DNA of 64,000 bases, from assembly GCF_014898815.1 (NCBI RefSeq), contig NW_026515423.1, positions 26,001-90,000 of the forward strand, in the 5' to 3' direction. The translations under genes and the position numbers were made by a program. This DNA is from Panonychus citri. Its lineage: Eukaryota > Arthropoda > Arachnida > Trombidiformes > Tetranychidae. Under the pieces are notes generated by a model, which was not told the DNA's origin, searched no databases, and saw only the letters and a program-made list of their open reading frames with translations. Below are positions 45,245-55,703 of the stretch, in pieces. The stretch's first letter is position 1, and the number at the start of each line of letters is the position of its first letter.

Positions 45245-45768
45245 TTTTAGATTTTTTGAGACGAAAAAAGATTCGTCAGATGCACAAGTTTGTTGTGATT
45301 TAATTAGAATTAATTAAAACTAATTAAAACACAAATAAAGAGATGGCGAAGATTGATGATGTCGGGTGAGAGAAATTGAGATGGCCTGAGAACGGGTGGT
45401 GATTTTTGGTGTTGAGATGTTGTTGGTTGGTGAGTGTTGGTGATGGTGAATGTGTTGGTGATGTTGATGAGGTCACTTTTGGCTTAATTAAGCCGATAGA
45501 GAGAGAGAAAGAATGTTGGTGATGATGTTGATGATTTTTCAATGTTAAATTGAAAGGTTTTATGTGATTGAAGAGGGCCGAAGCCCTTTTCAGGTCACAA
45601 CTCTTTTAGGTTAGGTTGTTAGGTCCTGCAGATGATCACAATCGATGCAGGGGACCTTTAAACATAAAATTAAATAAAAATATTAAAGTAAAAAAGGGAT
45701 TGAGAGGGGTATAAAAGGCCACTAACGGAGAGAGAAAAAATAAGGTGTTACTCGGTGAGAGACCAGGT
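45245..45768 (-). promoter_or_regulatory. 5' UTR / presumed promoter region of element F
   Basis: About 520 bases between ORF1 and the TTAGG junction. It includes a stem-loop at 45574-45587 with a C(UUCG)G tetraloop on the transcript strand, a CCTGCA..TGCAGG stem near 45627-45652, and an internal TTAGGTTAGG near 45607. Promoter function is inferred from position only. Confidence 0.45.
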
Positions 45769-45806
45769 TGGTTAGGTTAGGTTAGGTTAGGTTAGGTTAG
45801 GTTAGG
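45769..45806 (+). repeat. (TTAGG)n spacer between F and D'
   Basis: About seven units. Its first unit is preceded by TTGG, exactly as at the 5' end of D'. Confidence 0.95.
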
Positions 45807-46637
45807 TTTTTTTTTTTTTTTTTTTTGCATAAAACTGTTTATTTATAAACGACTAGGCGGATTTAACATGTAATACAATTATTTACATGGGCTTGTCTTT
45901 GTTGCCCAGTTCGGCGACTTGGGCGATATTAGGTGGGTGGTTGGCTGGGCGACCCAGTCAGGCGACTGACTAGACTTACAATGGTTGGCTAGGTGGGTGC
46001 TTGGGTTTTACAATTAGCTGGTTTAAGTTAGTAGTCACTAATTTTTGTGTTTACATAACAAGTAAGGCTTCTAGGCCTTTTACAATGAGTATTTTTATGA
46101 TATAATAACATCGAGAATTTTGTTCTAAGTACGACTAGTCTCTGGAATAATACTAGGCGATCACGTCGTCGCCTAGTTGAGATGCTCTGTTGTCGTATTC
46201 ATTGAAATTATTCATCGGTCTTGGTGCTATGTCAAGGCTTGTGACTTGCACGGGATGCTTAGGTTGTTTTGAGGGCAGGGATAAAAGGGTTGGGTTTTAA
46301 CAAATGAGAATTGAATATTTTATTGCTGATGAAGAAGATTACATGTTTGAGTGAGTCGTTAAGTGCGAATGTTGACTGCCAAGGCATTGCTTAGGCGTCA
46401 CAGTCTGTCGACTGAGCGACTTAATACGACTTCATTAGATAATGAATTTGATTTAGCTAGTGCGACTTGCTGAGCGACTTAATGGTTTCTGAATTTATTG
46501 TGAAGAAAATGAATTGTTATGTCTGGATTAATAATGAATAATGTAAATGTAAATTTGATTGGGATAACTAGGCGATTGGCTAGATGGGGTATTAGGGAAT
46601 TGGTATTCTGTCTCTCAATCTCTTTCACACAGATATT

Positions 46638-47393
46638 TTATTGTTTATGAAAGTAAGATTTAGTTGAAGGTTTGGCCTGGTCATGTGTATCTGGCTGGAT
46701 CGGATAAGGCAGTTGCCTTGCTGCTTGTTTGAGTTTCTCCGGTGTCAGGATTTTGACCCAGGCGTTAGCCTCGTCGTTCCCTTCCTGGGTTCTCTTTACC
46801 ATCAAGCTGGCCTTGTCCGTATTTTGTGATATTTGCATGGCTCTCAGAAAGGTTACTGTCGCCGGTGTCTCTAGATGAATATCATAAAGGTCCCTAACAG
46901 CTAGAATCCCTTTACATATTTCCTCCAGGTCTTCCGGGTCGGCTGAGGGTTCCGTGCCTTGGCGATACGACTGGTGCATTATACCGCTGATGAGTAGTTC
47001 ACATTTAACAATGAGCTGAATCATTGTATATCTCGTGTAGTTAAACTTTCTCTGGGTAGTTCCATCCTGACGAGGCGCGTTTCTGGATGAATGCATTGCC
47101 ATCGAGCTTATATAAGCTTTATCGAAGACCAAGTCCTCCTTAGCGACTGCATCACCAATTTCCTTGTCTGCCAAGGCGATGTCCTGGGCAATCGACTGGA
47201 CGGCTTGTTTAATCAATTTTTTACCGGAATCGCGTATAAGCTGAAGCTTGGTGGTTGTTAAGCTGGCTGCTTGCTTGTGAAGCGGTCGACTTGGCATAAC
47301 GACTTGTTGCTGATCACGATTAGCTGATTTAAGGTTAATCAAGGCTTTCGCCGCACTGATTTCCTTGTCTTGATCACTTTTAATTATTGGCAT
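46638..47393 (-). CDS. ORF4 of element D', helical accessory protein
   Basis: 251 aa: MPIIKSDQDKEISAAKALIN then LKS; the AA-x-AL-x-x-L start is shared with ORF4 of B and G. A basic helical region follows (about 55-100). A middle segment (NYTRYTMIQLIVKCELLISG) is amphipathic, and the C-terminus is polar (ending STKSYFHKQ). No known domain. It is the last ORF before the 3' UTR. Start: the first ATG of the frame. The partial copy in D shows the reading frame was part of a transposed RNA. Function unknown. Confidence 0.65.
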   Translation of the reverse strand: MPIIKSDQDKEISAAKALINLKSANRDQQQVVMPSRPLHKQAASLTTTKLQLIRDSGKKLIKQAVQSIAQDIALADKEIGDAVAKEDLVFDKAYISSMAMHSSRNAPRQDGTTQRKFNYTRYTMIQLIVKCELLISGIMHQSYRQGTEPSADPEDLEEICKGILAVRDLYDIHLETPATVTFLRAMQISQNTDKASLMVKRTQEGNDEANAWVKILTPEKLKQAARQLPYPIQPDTHDQAKPSTKSYFHKQ

Positions 47394-47971
47394 GGTATCT
47401 CAGTTCAAATTACTATCGAAATTTACAATTAAACTTGTTTGTAACACGATGAGATATGATGACAATAGCAGTTTAACCTTTACTCTTTCTCACAACAAAC
47501 ATGAATGAAGGGTGTTTATTTGGCTTATTGGAGAGGAAGTGACGTTAGAGTCGCTCATGCTCTGTGCTGTTGCTACACTTCAATAAGTGTGTAACTATCT
47601 CGACTGACTAGGAAAGTGGAGTCATTACGCCTAAGCGACTGATCTCAGTCTGACTAGTTCTTCTTCATCAGCATTACAGCAAGTGAAATGATTTAGTTAC
47701 TTTGTTTGGGTGAATTTGGTACTTGTCAGTCGCCTTTGGCTTTTTGTTAAATGAATATTGAGAGCGCTTAGTCTAACTGATAGTAATTTTTTATCTTTGG
47801 TTGCAGCTCTTTGGCATATAAAATTTTGTTAACTGAGGCGCCTTGGTGAGGGACTGATTGGGTGCTCGCTGCTTAGGCGAGGTAGGGACGAGTTAGGCGA
47901 CTTGTACATATTGAAAATTTAATTGGGGGGAGAGTAGGGGTACAATTTTAACTGGGGATTGATATATTTAT

Positions 47972-49834
47972 TCATTTATTTAATCTGTATCGCTCAAGTA
48001 GCTTTTCGACTGAGATCCCATGATCTTTGGCTAGAGTTTCGATGGCAGCTCTGGTGTCGACACTTGAGGGTGGTGCAGGGGTCTTGCTTGGCGTAGATGA
48101 CTTGGTGACTGGAGTTCTTGGGCTCTTCTGTGAGGCTTTTATTGGTGTACAGTGAACTCGTCTCTGAGTGATCTCTTTACGCCTTGGCGACCAACATACT
48201 GCCTCGATCTGCTTACGATCATAGAGATCAAGCAATTCTTTTTGTGCTTGCTTGATCTTCTTGAAGATTTCTGGATTGTTTTTGTCGTACGAGGCTTTGA
48301 TCTGTTTGGTTAACTTAACCACCATCGGCCACCTAGTCTCCTTGACGAGTCTATATCTTTCATCGGTGTAGTGGTCCGTGTAGTATTTGGTCGCCAAGTC
48401 ACCTTCCTTGGCGTTGTGATACTGGTTGTAATGAGAGGCAAAGTTCCGGCCCGAGGTATATCTTTCGATGTATTGACAATAGCCAATCTGACATACACGG
48501 ACTTTTATCCTTTCCTCTTCATCATCTTCTACCCTTGGTCTCTTTTTCTTTTTACTAGCCTTGGCTTTCGCCTTTCTAGTAACTTGCACTTCTTCTTCGC
48601 TTGATTCCGAGTCAGTCTTTTCTTTTCTTTTGACACTTTCTTCCTCCTCTTCATCCTCTTCTTCGGCGTCTTCCTCGGCATCTTCTTCCTCTTCTTCTTC
48701 CTCTTCCTCTTCTTCTTCCTCTTCTTCCTCTTCTTCTTCCTCGGATTCAGAGTCATCAGGCTTATCTGGATTGGCTAGGCGCCTCTTTCTGCTCGGATTT
48801 TTAAGTGGTAAGTTGAGATCATGATCCATGATTTCACCTTCTTCTTCATCATCTTTAACACTTTTGAGCAGCCTAGAAGGGGACCTAGTCGCCTGGCTTG
48901 GTCGACTGGTACGGTTTTCCACGATGTTCTCATCTACGTCACTTGTTGTTTTTTCAACACTTTGTTGACTCAGGAAGGTAAGCTCCTTGGCTTCGAAAGA
49001 AAGTTCAACCCGATCAGCAACCACGTAGGCTTCATCGTAAAGGTTTCTTTCTTCCTCACTGAGCTGGTCTCGTTTAACCATTACCTTATCATACAAGGCT
49101 CTTACTCTATTCGCCAAGGCGACTGAACACGACTTGGCTTTATCTAGGGCTGTGATAGTTTCCTTGGTTAATAGAGTGGCAGAGGAACTGGTCGCGGCTG
49201 GACCTTGTTTGTCAACTGACTCGGAGGATTTCTTGATTCGGCTTCGTTCGGCCTTTGCAGCTGCTTCAATCTTTCGATTGTGCTCGAATGAGGCCGAGAG
49301 TTCTTCTCGAATGTAGGTTCTGAAGTCTTGTTTAAGCGAGGCGAGGATCTCATCAGTCTGTAAAGGATTGGGCATAAGGAAGAAGTCTGGTGTGGGAATA
49401 AAGTTCTGGTCCTCCATTGTTGTTGCCTCGGTTGGAAGCTCCTGACTGACCGAGCGAGGCTCATCTTCTGTCGCCTGGGCGAGAAGCTGAGGCGCTTGGG
49501 CCGCTGGTTCAGTGTCAGGTTCAGATTCCTCGATGAGAGTCTCTGGTATAGCTACTTGAGCCTCGATTGACGTGATAAAAACAACACTTGATGATCCACT
49601 TGATCGTCTTGAGTTAACACTGGCCGAATTAGTCTTTTCATCTGTTGAACTTTGACTTTCTTGACTTGATTTTTCACCTTGTTGGGCGACTTGGCTTGAG
49701 ACTGAGTCAGCAGCTGGGATGTTATCTTGCTGCTGACTACATTCAGAGGCACTTTCACTATCAAGAATTTCGGTGATAACCTCTTGAGTTGATGGAAAAT
49801 TGTTCTCAGTTGCCTTGTCTGATTGGGACGACAT
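47972..49834 (-). CDS. ORF3 of element D', acidic zinc-finger protein
   Basis: I start at the ATG at 49834 (620 aa); the frame stays open 74 codons further up to 50056 without an ATG. N-terminal Ser/Gln/Glu-rich half with several Gln-Glu stretches, a helical segment (about 215-300), basic SRKRRL, a poly-Glu/Asp block (including about 15 consecutive Glu), basic ASKKKKRPRV, then the finger C448-x4-C453-x14-H468-x4-H473 in RVCQIGYCQYIE..RNFASHYNQYH. The RW motif (KETRWPMVVK), helical region, WSPRRK and a Ser/Thr/Pro-rich tail follow. The last 25 residues form a helix (GISVEKLLERYRL). Nuclear DNA- or chromatin-binding role inferred from finger, acidic block and basic signals. Confidence 0.75.
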   Translation of the reverse strand: MSSQSDKATENNFPSTQEVITEILDSESASECSQQQDNIPAADSVSSQVAQQGEKSSQESQSSTDEKTNSASVNSRRSSGSSSVVFITSIEAQVAIPETLIEESEPDTEPAAQAPQLLAQATEDEPRSVSQELPTEATTMEDQNFIPTPDFFLMPNPLQTDEILASLKQDFRTYIREELSASFEHNRKIEAAAKAERSRIKKSSESVDKQGPAATSSSATLLTKETITALDKAKSCSVALANRVRALYDKVMVKRDQLSEEERNLYDEAYVVADRVELSFEAKELTFLSQQSVEKTTSDVDENIVENRTSRPSQATRSPSRLLKSVKDDEEEGEIMDHDLNLPLKNPSRKRRLANPDKPDDSESEEEEEEEEEEEEEEEEEEEEDAEEDAEEEDEEEEESVKRKEKTDSESSEEEVQVTRKAKAKASKKKKRPRVEDDEEERIKVRVCQIGYCQYIERYTSGRNFASHYNQYHNAKEGDLATKYYTDHYTDERYRLVKETRWPMVVKLTKQIKASYDKNNPEIFKKIKQAQKELLDLYDRKQIEAVCWSPRRKEITQRRVHCTPIKASQKSPRTPVTKSSTPSKTPAPPSSVDTRAAIETLAKDHGISVEKLLERYRLNK

Positions 49835-50287
49835 GTTGGTTGATAAACTGAGCCTCGGCACAAATGAACTTAACACAAAATATGGATAATTTGGGTGTAC
49901 GGAGGGAGAGGTGGTGACTGAGTTTGGGTATTTGATTGGGTTTGGTGACAATTGAACGTTAAAATTCAGGCTTTTAAAAGCGAAGAGTAATTTCACTAAA
50001 ATGACAACTGACTTGGTCAAGAAACGGAAATGAACTGACAAGCCAAAGAGTTGCAACAGTGATACTATGGAAACGACGCATGCGCTTTTTGCTATTTTGA
50101 CTAGGCAGGCGACTGAGCGACGATCAGTTTGACGACTGATCTGTACGCCGAGGTGGTAATTTTGATAATAGAGTTTACTTGATATCTGAAGTGCCTAACG
50201 ACTGACAAGCCAAAAGATTCAAGCGTTAAGATAAATTTATGATGACAAACTTCAGATGTTTGGCGCCTGGTTTGGTAAGAAGAAATT

Positions 50288-53200
50288 CTACCAGCCATTG
50301 GTGTTGTTTAATCTTAACAACTTACTGATTATCTTGTGACAAGATGAGTTGAGTATCTCTGGCTTGTTTCCAACTAGGCTTCTCTTCGTGGCTTGAACAA
50401 AGTGATTGTCGCCTAGGTTGAATTCACTGGTCGTTAGTAGTCTCTCTTCCCTCGTTATGGCGCATTCCGTGGCATAGTGATGATTATTTGCTCTGTAATA
50501 TTGGCATCCGCAGTGGCTGTCGCTTGTGACTTTGAATCTACACAGATACTCTTTGAAGGGTCCGTGGCCAGATAGAAGCCAAATCGTGTGTTTCTCTAGA
50601 TCGACTCCTGGGCTTTGCATCCAGCCAAACGCCAAGTCAGGGACCAGGATGCTTTTGGATTTATTCTGTTGGTACCAGTTCGTTGTTAAGGCTATGCTGG
50701 TATCTTTACAAAACTTTTTGATGTAAGACCTGGGCACTGCAGAGTACTTTACCCTCTTACGTGCAGTTGTTGCTTTTTTGGCCAAATAGTCCGCATACTC
50801 GTTCCCGGTGAAATTAGCATGGGCTTTTATCCAGAAAAGTGTAACTGTTAGGCCTGCCTTGGCGAGATCTGCAATTGCTTGCCTAGTCTGCTCAATCAAA
50901 TCGCCTTGTACGTATGTTGATTGTATAGATTGATAAAGGCTCTCTGAGTCAGTATAGATTTTAGCCGAGGTGTACCCCCGTTTCCTGAATTTTTCCAATC
51001 TCTGTACACAAAGTAGAAGAGCTAGGCTTTCAGCCTGGTAGATGCTGGCATATTGATACATTGGATCGCAGATCTCATCCAGTATCTTACCACTGTTATC
51101 CATTAGAACAACACCTGAGCCGACGCCTTGGTCCGTTTTACTGCCGTCAGTAAAACAGAGTATCTGTTTATCTTGAGATGATGTAATGCTGGTAATACTT
51201 TCTGGTCTTATTTTCCCACCAATGAAGTTGTTGAAATCATGCCTAAAGCTGGAGAAGCGCGTTGTTGTTTTGCTCTCTATTTCCCGATCTGGTGCTAGGT
51301 GAGCGACCACCTTGGCGCCTGACAGGAAATTATTTTCTTCACAAAGCCTAGCCATTGTGTGTACAAGAGGTTGTACATCACAGATGATGCACAGAGAGGT
51401 ATACGGTGTTGTTCTGTACGCCCCGGTTAGATGGAGTAAAATTTTACGGTGGAGTGACTGTATTTGTTTCTTGGTCGCCTCGGTTAGGCTATCAAAGTAG
51501 ACCTCCGAAGCGTAGGTAATTTTTGGTATGATGACAGAATTGTGAATCAGCCGAAGGAGTGAAAGCCTTGGCCTGGGCCACCCTAGAGATGTTCTATTGA
51601 GCAGGAGCAATTTGGTGATTGTAGCTGTTGTTGCTTTTATATGCTCAGACCAGTTGAGTCTGTCATCTATGTTCAGTCCAAGGATCTTAGTTGACTGAGA
51701 GTAGGCTAACTCAGAGCCAAAGAACTTTACTGTGGGCCTATTCACTGTTTTCAGTCGCCCTGGAATCCAAATACACTTAGTTTTATTTATTGAGAACTCT
51801 AGCTTGTACGTTTTTGACCAGGCTTCAAGCCTTGCTAGCTCTCCTTGTAATGCGGTCACGTCTGACTCATAGCTTGCCTTTCCAAAGCTGGCGATCATTG
51901 ATATGTCGTCAGCATAGGCGGCTACGTAGATGTTGTCTGATGGAATTGACAGCAAGTATTCGTTGATTATAAGATTCCAGAGTGTCGGTCCTAGGCATGA
52001 GCCTTGAACAGTGCCTCTGGTGTTCTTAATGGTGGATGTTGAGTTACCATAGATAAGCTCGGTGTATCTTTCTGTTAGGTATGACTTGAGTGTATCAAGA
52101 TAGGCGCCTTGGCAGCCCCGTTTCTCTAATACATTAATGATGTCATGCCAGTTTACGCAGTCGAATGCTCCTTGTATATCAAAGGAGATGAGCAAGCTGG
52201 CTCGTTTTCTGGTGGAATTTGATTTAATCTGATCGGTAATACTGAAGAGAGCGTCTTTCGTTGATTTACCTCTTCTAAACCCATATTGCCTAGGTGACAT
52301 GATGCGATCGAGCCAGTCGTCCAGTCGTTGCAGAATCAGTTTCTCAAGAATCTTGCCTAGGTGGGGTAATAAACCAATAGGTCTAACTGATTTCGGCGTG
52401 TTGTTGTTACTGCCAGGCTTAGGAATCAGTACCGTGATGGATCTCTTGAAGCTTAGCGGGAAGTATCTTATGTTGATACAGTGGTTGTAGAAGGCGACTA
52501 GCTGTTCTAGAACCGAGTCAGGAAATTTCTTTATGATTTCCATTGTAAGCCCTTCCTTGCCAGGCGCCTTTTTCGTTCCAAAGGTGCCTATCACGTGCTT
52601 CAACTCCGTTGTGTTAAAATTTGTATGGTGGTTGTCTGTAGTGTTTGGTGAAAATGCTGTGTGTGTATGACTTGGCGACTCGCCAAAGAAATGGTGGACG
52701 AAAAAAGATGACAGTTTGTCGTCCCCTGTAATTTTTGTACCGTTTACGTCGATGCTAGATGGTAAGGCTGACTTGTTACGTGATTTAATGATCTTGTAAT
52801 ATGACGACCAGGCGCTTTCCGATGTCGCTTCCTTGAAGAAGTTCGACCAGTAGTCTCGTCTAGCCTCATCGATTTTTGATTTTATTTTTGTAGTAAGCTG
52901 GTTGATCCATTCATAGAATCTCTTTCTGGACCTTGGCGAGCTCCTGTGCATCCTTCGTTTTGCCTTAGCAAGAACCATGCGAAGGTGATCGATCTCTTCG
53001 GTCCACCACGGAAAGGGTGGTACTGTAGTGTTCTTGGTCTCAGTTGCTCCTGAGGCGACTAGGCATTTATCGGTCTGCTCGTAGAACCCTGCTAGCCAGT
53101 CATCTAGATCTGCTTTGCTGGTCTGGCGTGTAAAAATTGTGTTAAGGTTGGACATGCTTAAGCACGTTGCGGTGTTAAAAGCTTCCCAGTTTATTGTTGA

Positions 53201-53935
53201 TAGGCGCCACGTTTTTCTATTATTGCGAGTTCTTATGTTGTTGATCTGGAGAGGAGTTTTCCTTATGCAGAACTGGATTGGACGATGGTCTGACGCGATG
53301 TCTTTGTCTGCGAGTGCCCAGTCCGTGACGCTACAAAGAGCCGAGGGTGTTATCAGGCTTATGTCAATGTTGCTTTCGAAAATTTGACCAAGGCGAACTA
53401 CCTGGAATGTAGGTGCTTCCCTTGAGTAAAGTGTTAAGAGAGCATTATTGTCGATGAAGTCTTGCAGGTGTACTCCTCTTGAGTTTGTTGTTGTATCCGC
53501 CCAGGCGGTAGATCTGGCATTGAAATCTCCGGTTATGATGGTATTTTCAGCTATGAGGTGTGAAAGGATTGGAGTGATTTGATTGATGGCCAGCCTCGGT
53601 GGACAGTAGACATTGATGAGCCTCATTTGAAATGTATCAATGTCGACTGCTGTGACTAGGCTGCTACTTGTATGGATTTGGCTGAGAGTGAGGCTTCTGT
53701 TGATGATGATTGTAATGGCTTCAGGCTCAGCGCCTGAGTTGTCAAAGAAGTATCTGATTCCATCCGCTACACGGATGGTGAATTTTGGTGGGGGCTCTTG
53801 AATAAGTAGGATGTCAAAATTATCTGCTATGGCGTCTTCTAAGGCTGCATTATAGCAGGCGTAGGTATGCGCCGTGTTGGCCTGTAGGACCTTAAGTTTC
53901 TGACGACTGACTTGACGATTAGGCGGCTGGTCCAT
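50288..53935 (-). CDS. ORF2 of element D': endonuclease, reverse transcriptase, RNase H
   Basis: 1215 aa, intact. Endonuclease (about 1-225): E47 (IQEPPP), GDFN at 136-139, SDH at 215-217. Reverse transcriptase (about 450-760): RPIGLLPHLGK, motif A SFDIQGAFD (D586), GTVQGSCLGP, motif C YADD 674-677. RNase H (about 925-1060): D930 in FTDGSK, E969, D996 in YTDSES, HANFTGNEYADY. C-terminal CGC..HH..C knuckle (C1142, C1144, H1152, C1158). The presumed mechanism is target-primed reverse transcription at (TTAGG)n. The ATG lies inside the ORF1 end (17-base overlap). RNase H is typical of the I/R1 side of APE-type non-LTR elements; the exact clade needs a tree. Confidence 0.96.
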   Translation of the reverse strand: MDQPPNRQVSRQKLKVLQANTAHTYACYNAALEDAIADNFDILLIQEPPPKFTIRVADGIRYFFDNSGAEPEAITIIINRSLTLSQIHTSSSLVTAVDIDTFQMRLINVYCPPRLAINQITPILSHLIAENTIITGDFNARSTAWADTTTNSRGVHLQDFIDNNALLTLYSREAPTFQVVRLGQIFESNIDISLITPSALCSVTDWALADKDIASDHRPIQFCIRKTPLQINNIRTRNNRKTWRLSTINWEAFNTATCLSMSNLNTIFTRQTSKADLDDWLAGFYEQTDKCLVASGATETKNTTVPPFPWWTEEIDHLRMVLAKAKRRMHRSSPRSRKRFYEWINQLTTKIKSKIDEARRDYWSNFFKEATSESAWSSYYKIIKSRNKSALPSSIDVNGTKITGDDKLSSFFVHHFFGESPSHTHTAFSPNTTDNHHTNFNTTELKHVIGTFGTKKAPGKEGLTMEIIKKFPDSVLEQLVAFYNHCINIRYFPLSFKRSITVLIPKPGSNNNTPKSVRPIGLLPHLGKILEKLILQRLDDWLDRIMSPRQYGFRRGKSTKDALFSITDQIKSNSTRKRASLLISFDIQGAFDCVNWHDIINVLEKRGCQGAYLDTLKSYLTERYTELIYGNSTSTIKNTRGTVQGSCLGPTLWNLIINEYLLSIPSDNIYVAAYADDISMIASFGKASYESDVTALQGELARLEAWSKTYKLEFSINKTKCIWIPGRLKTVNRPTVKFFGSELAYSQSTKILGLNIDDRLNWSEHIKATTATITKLLLLNRTSLGWPRPRLSLLRLIHNSVIIPKITYASEVYFDSLTEATKKQIQSLHRKILLHLTGAYRTTPYTSLCIICDVQPLVHTMARLCEENNFLSGAKVVAHLAPDREIESKTTTRFSSFRHDFNNFIGGKIRPESITSITSSQDKQILCFTDGSKTDQGVGSGVVLMDNSGKILDEICDPMYQYASIYQAESLALLLCVQRLEKFRKRGYTSAKIYTDSESLYQSIQSTYVQGDLIEQTRQAIADLAKAGLTVTLFWIKAHANFTGNEYADYLAKKATTARKRVKYSAVPRSYIKKFCKDTSIALTTNWYQQNKSKSILVPDLAFGWMQSPGVDLEKHTIWLLSGHGPFKEYLCRFKVTSDSHCGCQYYRANNHHYATECAITREERLLTTSEFNLGDNHFVQATKRSLVGNKPEILNSSCHKIISKLLRLNNTNGW

Positions 53936-55703
53936 GGTCAGTCATTTGTTTGGCTACTGATCGCATGCGCTTGGCTACTGGACAGGCATTAGAGAATGTA
54001 TGATGGTTGACATCTACCTTCTTACCGCCGCTTGAGATTTCTTTGTTGTATTTAATGCAGTTACAGCATTGATGTTTTGCTCTGTCCTGGGTGTGTGGAC
54101 ATGCCTTGCTTCGATGGTTCTCGGAGCAGTATCCACAGATGTCTTTATCTGCCGCCAAGGTGCATTTGCTTGTAATGTGACCAAAGCCTTGGCACTTGTA
54201 ACACTGACTGTAGTTAGAGTGTGTTGCAACTCTAACTCTCTGGTATTCTATGAAGACTAGTCGCCTTTGTAGCATTTGTTGGTACACACCTGGGTCGCAC
54301 TCTAGAATCGGATGAATTCTTCCATTTTGAACCCTCTTAAGGAAGACTAGTCTGATCGTTTCATGACTGAGGTTTTTTATGTCTTTGTTGAGATCTATGA
54401 TCTCATCGACTAGGCTGTCTGCATTTCGATCTTCCTTTATGCTGATTAGTTTCAACAGAGGCCTTCTTTTAGAGAGGGCTTTGATGTTCATGTCTGAGTT
54501 TTTTGCTAGAATGTCTCTTAGCCTGTCAGCATCTTCTTTATTCTGACAGATGATTCCTACTCGTGATCCCGACATGGTGAATATCGAAACGACTGGGATT
54601 CCGAGACTCCTCGGTCTTACACTAGTTTGTATAAGCCGAAGAAGATCCTCTGAAGTTTTTTCTGGAGAAATATGGCTTACAACTAAGCACGTTCCATCTG
54701 TTGGAAGAGGTTTGCCTGGTAGCGCCTTGTCTACTATGGCTGGTTTTCGTGCATTGACTCCTTGGGGTCTATCCTTGGCCCTTTCAGCTGCTCTTTTAAA
54801 GTTGAGTTGGCGTCGCCTAGTACCTCGGTCAGGCGGACCTACGGGCGCCTTGCTACTTGCATTGCTTTGGGCTCGTTGCCGGTATTTATCCTGATGGTTA
54901 CCTGTCAGGTCGACTAGGGCGTCTTCCTTGTTGTCCAAGTCTATTTCCATTGCCGGAGCTTCGGAGTTCTTCCTTGGTACAGCATTTCGAGCCAGGTCTA
55001 TTTGCCTTTCAAGGGCTGTAATGTGCCATTTAAGTTGTTTAGATGTTTTCCTTTCGATCTCGTAGAGAGCATGATAGTCGACTGGCTGAGTTTGCTGTCT
55101 AGGCACAGGCCTAGCCACTATGGTCGCAGGGGCATTTGTTTTATCTGCCGCAAGCTCGCTTGTTGACTGGGTTGCTTTCCTTGTTAGTCTTTCTTCTTCA
55201 AGCTCAGACTCCAGGTTGAAGTTTCTGGTTCTTTCTCTCTCCAGGTTTTCTTTCAACTTGGCAATATCAGACTTTAGTTCACCGATTTTCTTGACAAGGT
55301 CGTTGTTGGTCTTGTCGCTCTGCTTGTCTGCTTGGCTAGTCTCGCTACTGGTTGTGACTAGTTCCGTTGGTGCTTTGAAGCTTCTCAGTCTGACTTTGAG
55401 CTCAGTTAGGTTGCTGACAATAATTTCCTCTGCTTGTTCTCTGGCGTCAATTATAACAGGCGATTTGGCGTTAGCCTTGACTGCTTTACTGACGTTTTCC
55501 CAGGCTTTGAGAGTAGAGCAGACGAGGTCGTGCATGTATGTCGCCGAGTCGTCTGCTTTAGCATTTTCGCCACCGGAAGTTGTAGAGACACTGGACGCAC
55601 TTCTAGAGCCGGAAGTAGTTTTATCTGACGCACCAGAACCTTTGAAGCTCAACTGGAGGCGAGGCTGAGGTGGTTTGTTAATGTTGCTGTTGTTGGTGGC
55701 CAT
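53919..55703 (-). CDS. ORF1 of element D': coiled-coil and zinc-knuckle protein
   Basis: 594 aa from the ATG at 55703 (an upstream GTG at 55718 only extends the frame). N-terminal Ser/Gly-rich region, helical segment with TELKVRLRSF, long coiled coil (about 140-190, IGELKSDIAKLKENLERERT), acidic/basic linker, conserved central domain (CLVVSHISPEKTSEDLLRLI.., RRM-like), then knuckles CYKCQGFGHITSKC and CGYCSENHRSKAC and a third CCNC..H. It binds RNA and multimerises with ORF2 product; in moth TRAS/SART, ORF1 brings the particle to telomeres. The plus-strand fragment at 28056 is a relative. Confidence 0.93.
   Translation of the reverse strand: MATNNSNINKPPQPRLQLSFKGSGASDKTTSGSRSASSVSTTSGGENAKADDSATYMHDLVCSTLKAWENVSKAVKANAKSPVIIDAREQAEEIIVSNLTELKVRLRSFKAPTELVTTSSETSQADKQSDKTNNDLVKKIGELKSDIAKLKENLERERTRNFNLESELEEERLTRKATQSTSELAADKTNAPATIVARPVPRQQTQPVDYHALYEIERKTSKQLKWHITALERQIDLARNAVPRKNSEAPAMEIDLDNKEDALVDLTGNHQDKYRQRAQSNASSKAPVGPPDRGTRRRQLNFKRAAERAKDRPQGVNARKPAIVDKALPGKPLPTDGTCLVVSHISPEKTSEDLLRLIQTSVRPRSLGIPVVSIFTMSGSRVGIICQNKEDADRLRDILAKNSDMNIKALSKRRPLLKLISIKEDRNADSLVDEIIDLNKDIKNLSHETIRLVFLKRVQNGRIHPILECDPGVYQQMLQRRLVFIEYQRVRVATHSNYSQCYKCQGFGHITSKCTLAADKDICGYCSENHRSKACPHTQDRAKHQCCNCIKYNKEISSGGKKVDVNHHTFSNACPVAKRMRSVAKQMTDHGPAA

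Larger units (their letters stand above)
39009..45768 (-). mobile_element. Element F: full-length two-ORF telomeric non-LTR retrotransposon
   Basis: 6.76 kb with an oligo(A) tail on CCTAA at 39009, 3' UTR with a 14-bp minisatellite, ORF2 (39682-43590), ORF1 (43580-45244) and a 5' UTR to about 45768, again followed by TTAGG. Both ORFs are intact. This resembles the two-ORF TRAS/SART elements of moth telomeres in target and layout. F lacks ORF3 and ORF4. TGTGATGT/CATCACA-type words form clusters in the 3' UTR, in three linker regions of the ORFs and near the ORF1 start. Confidence 0.85.

Noticed and set aside
48561..48824. Plus-strand poly-Ser frame
   Set aside because: Antisense shadow of the poly-Glu block of D' ORF3.
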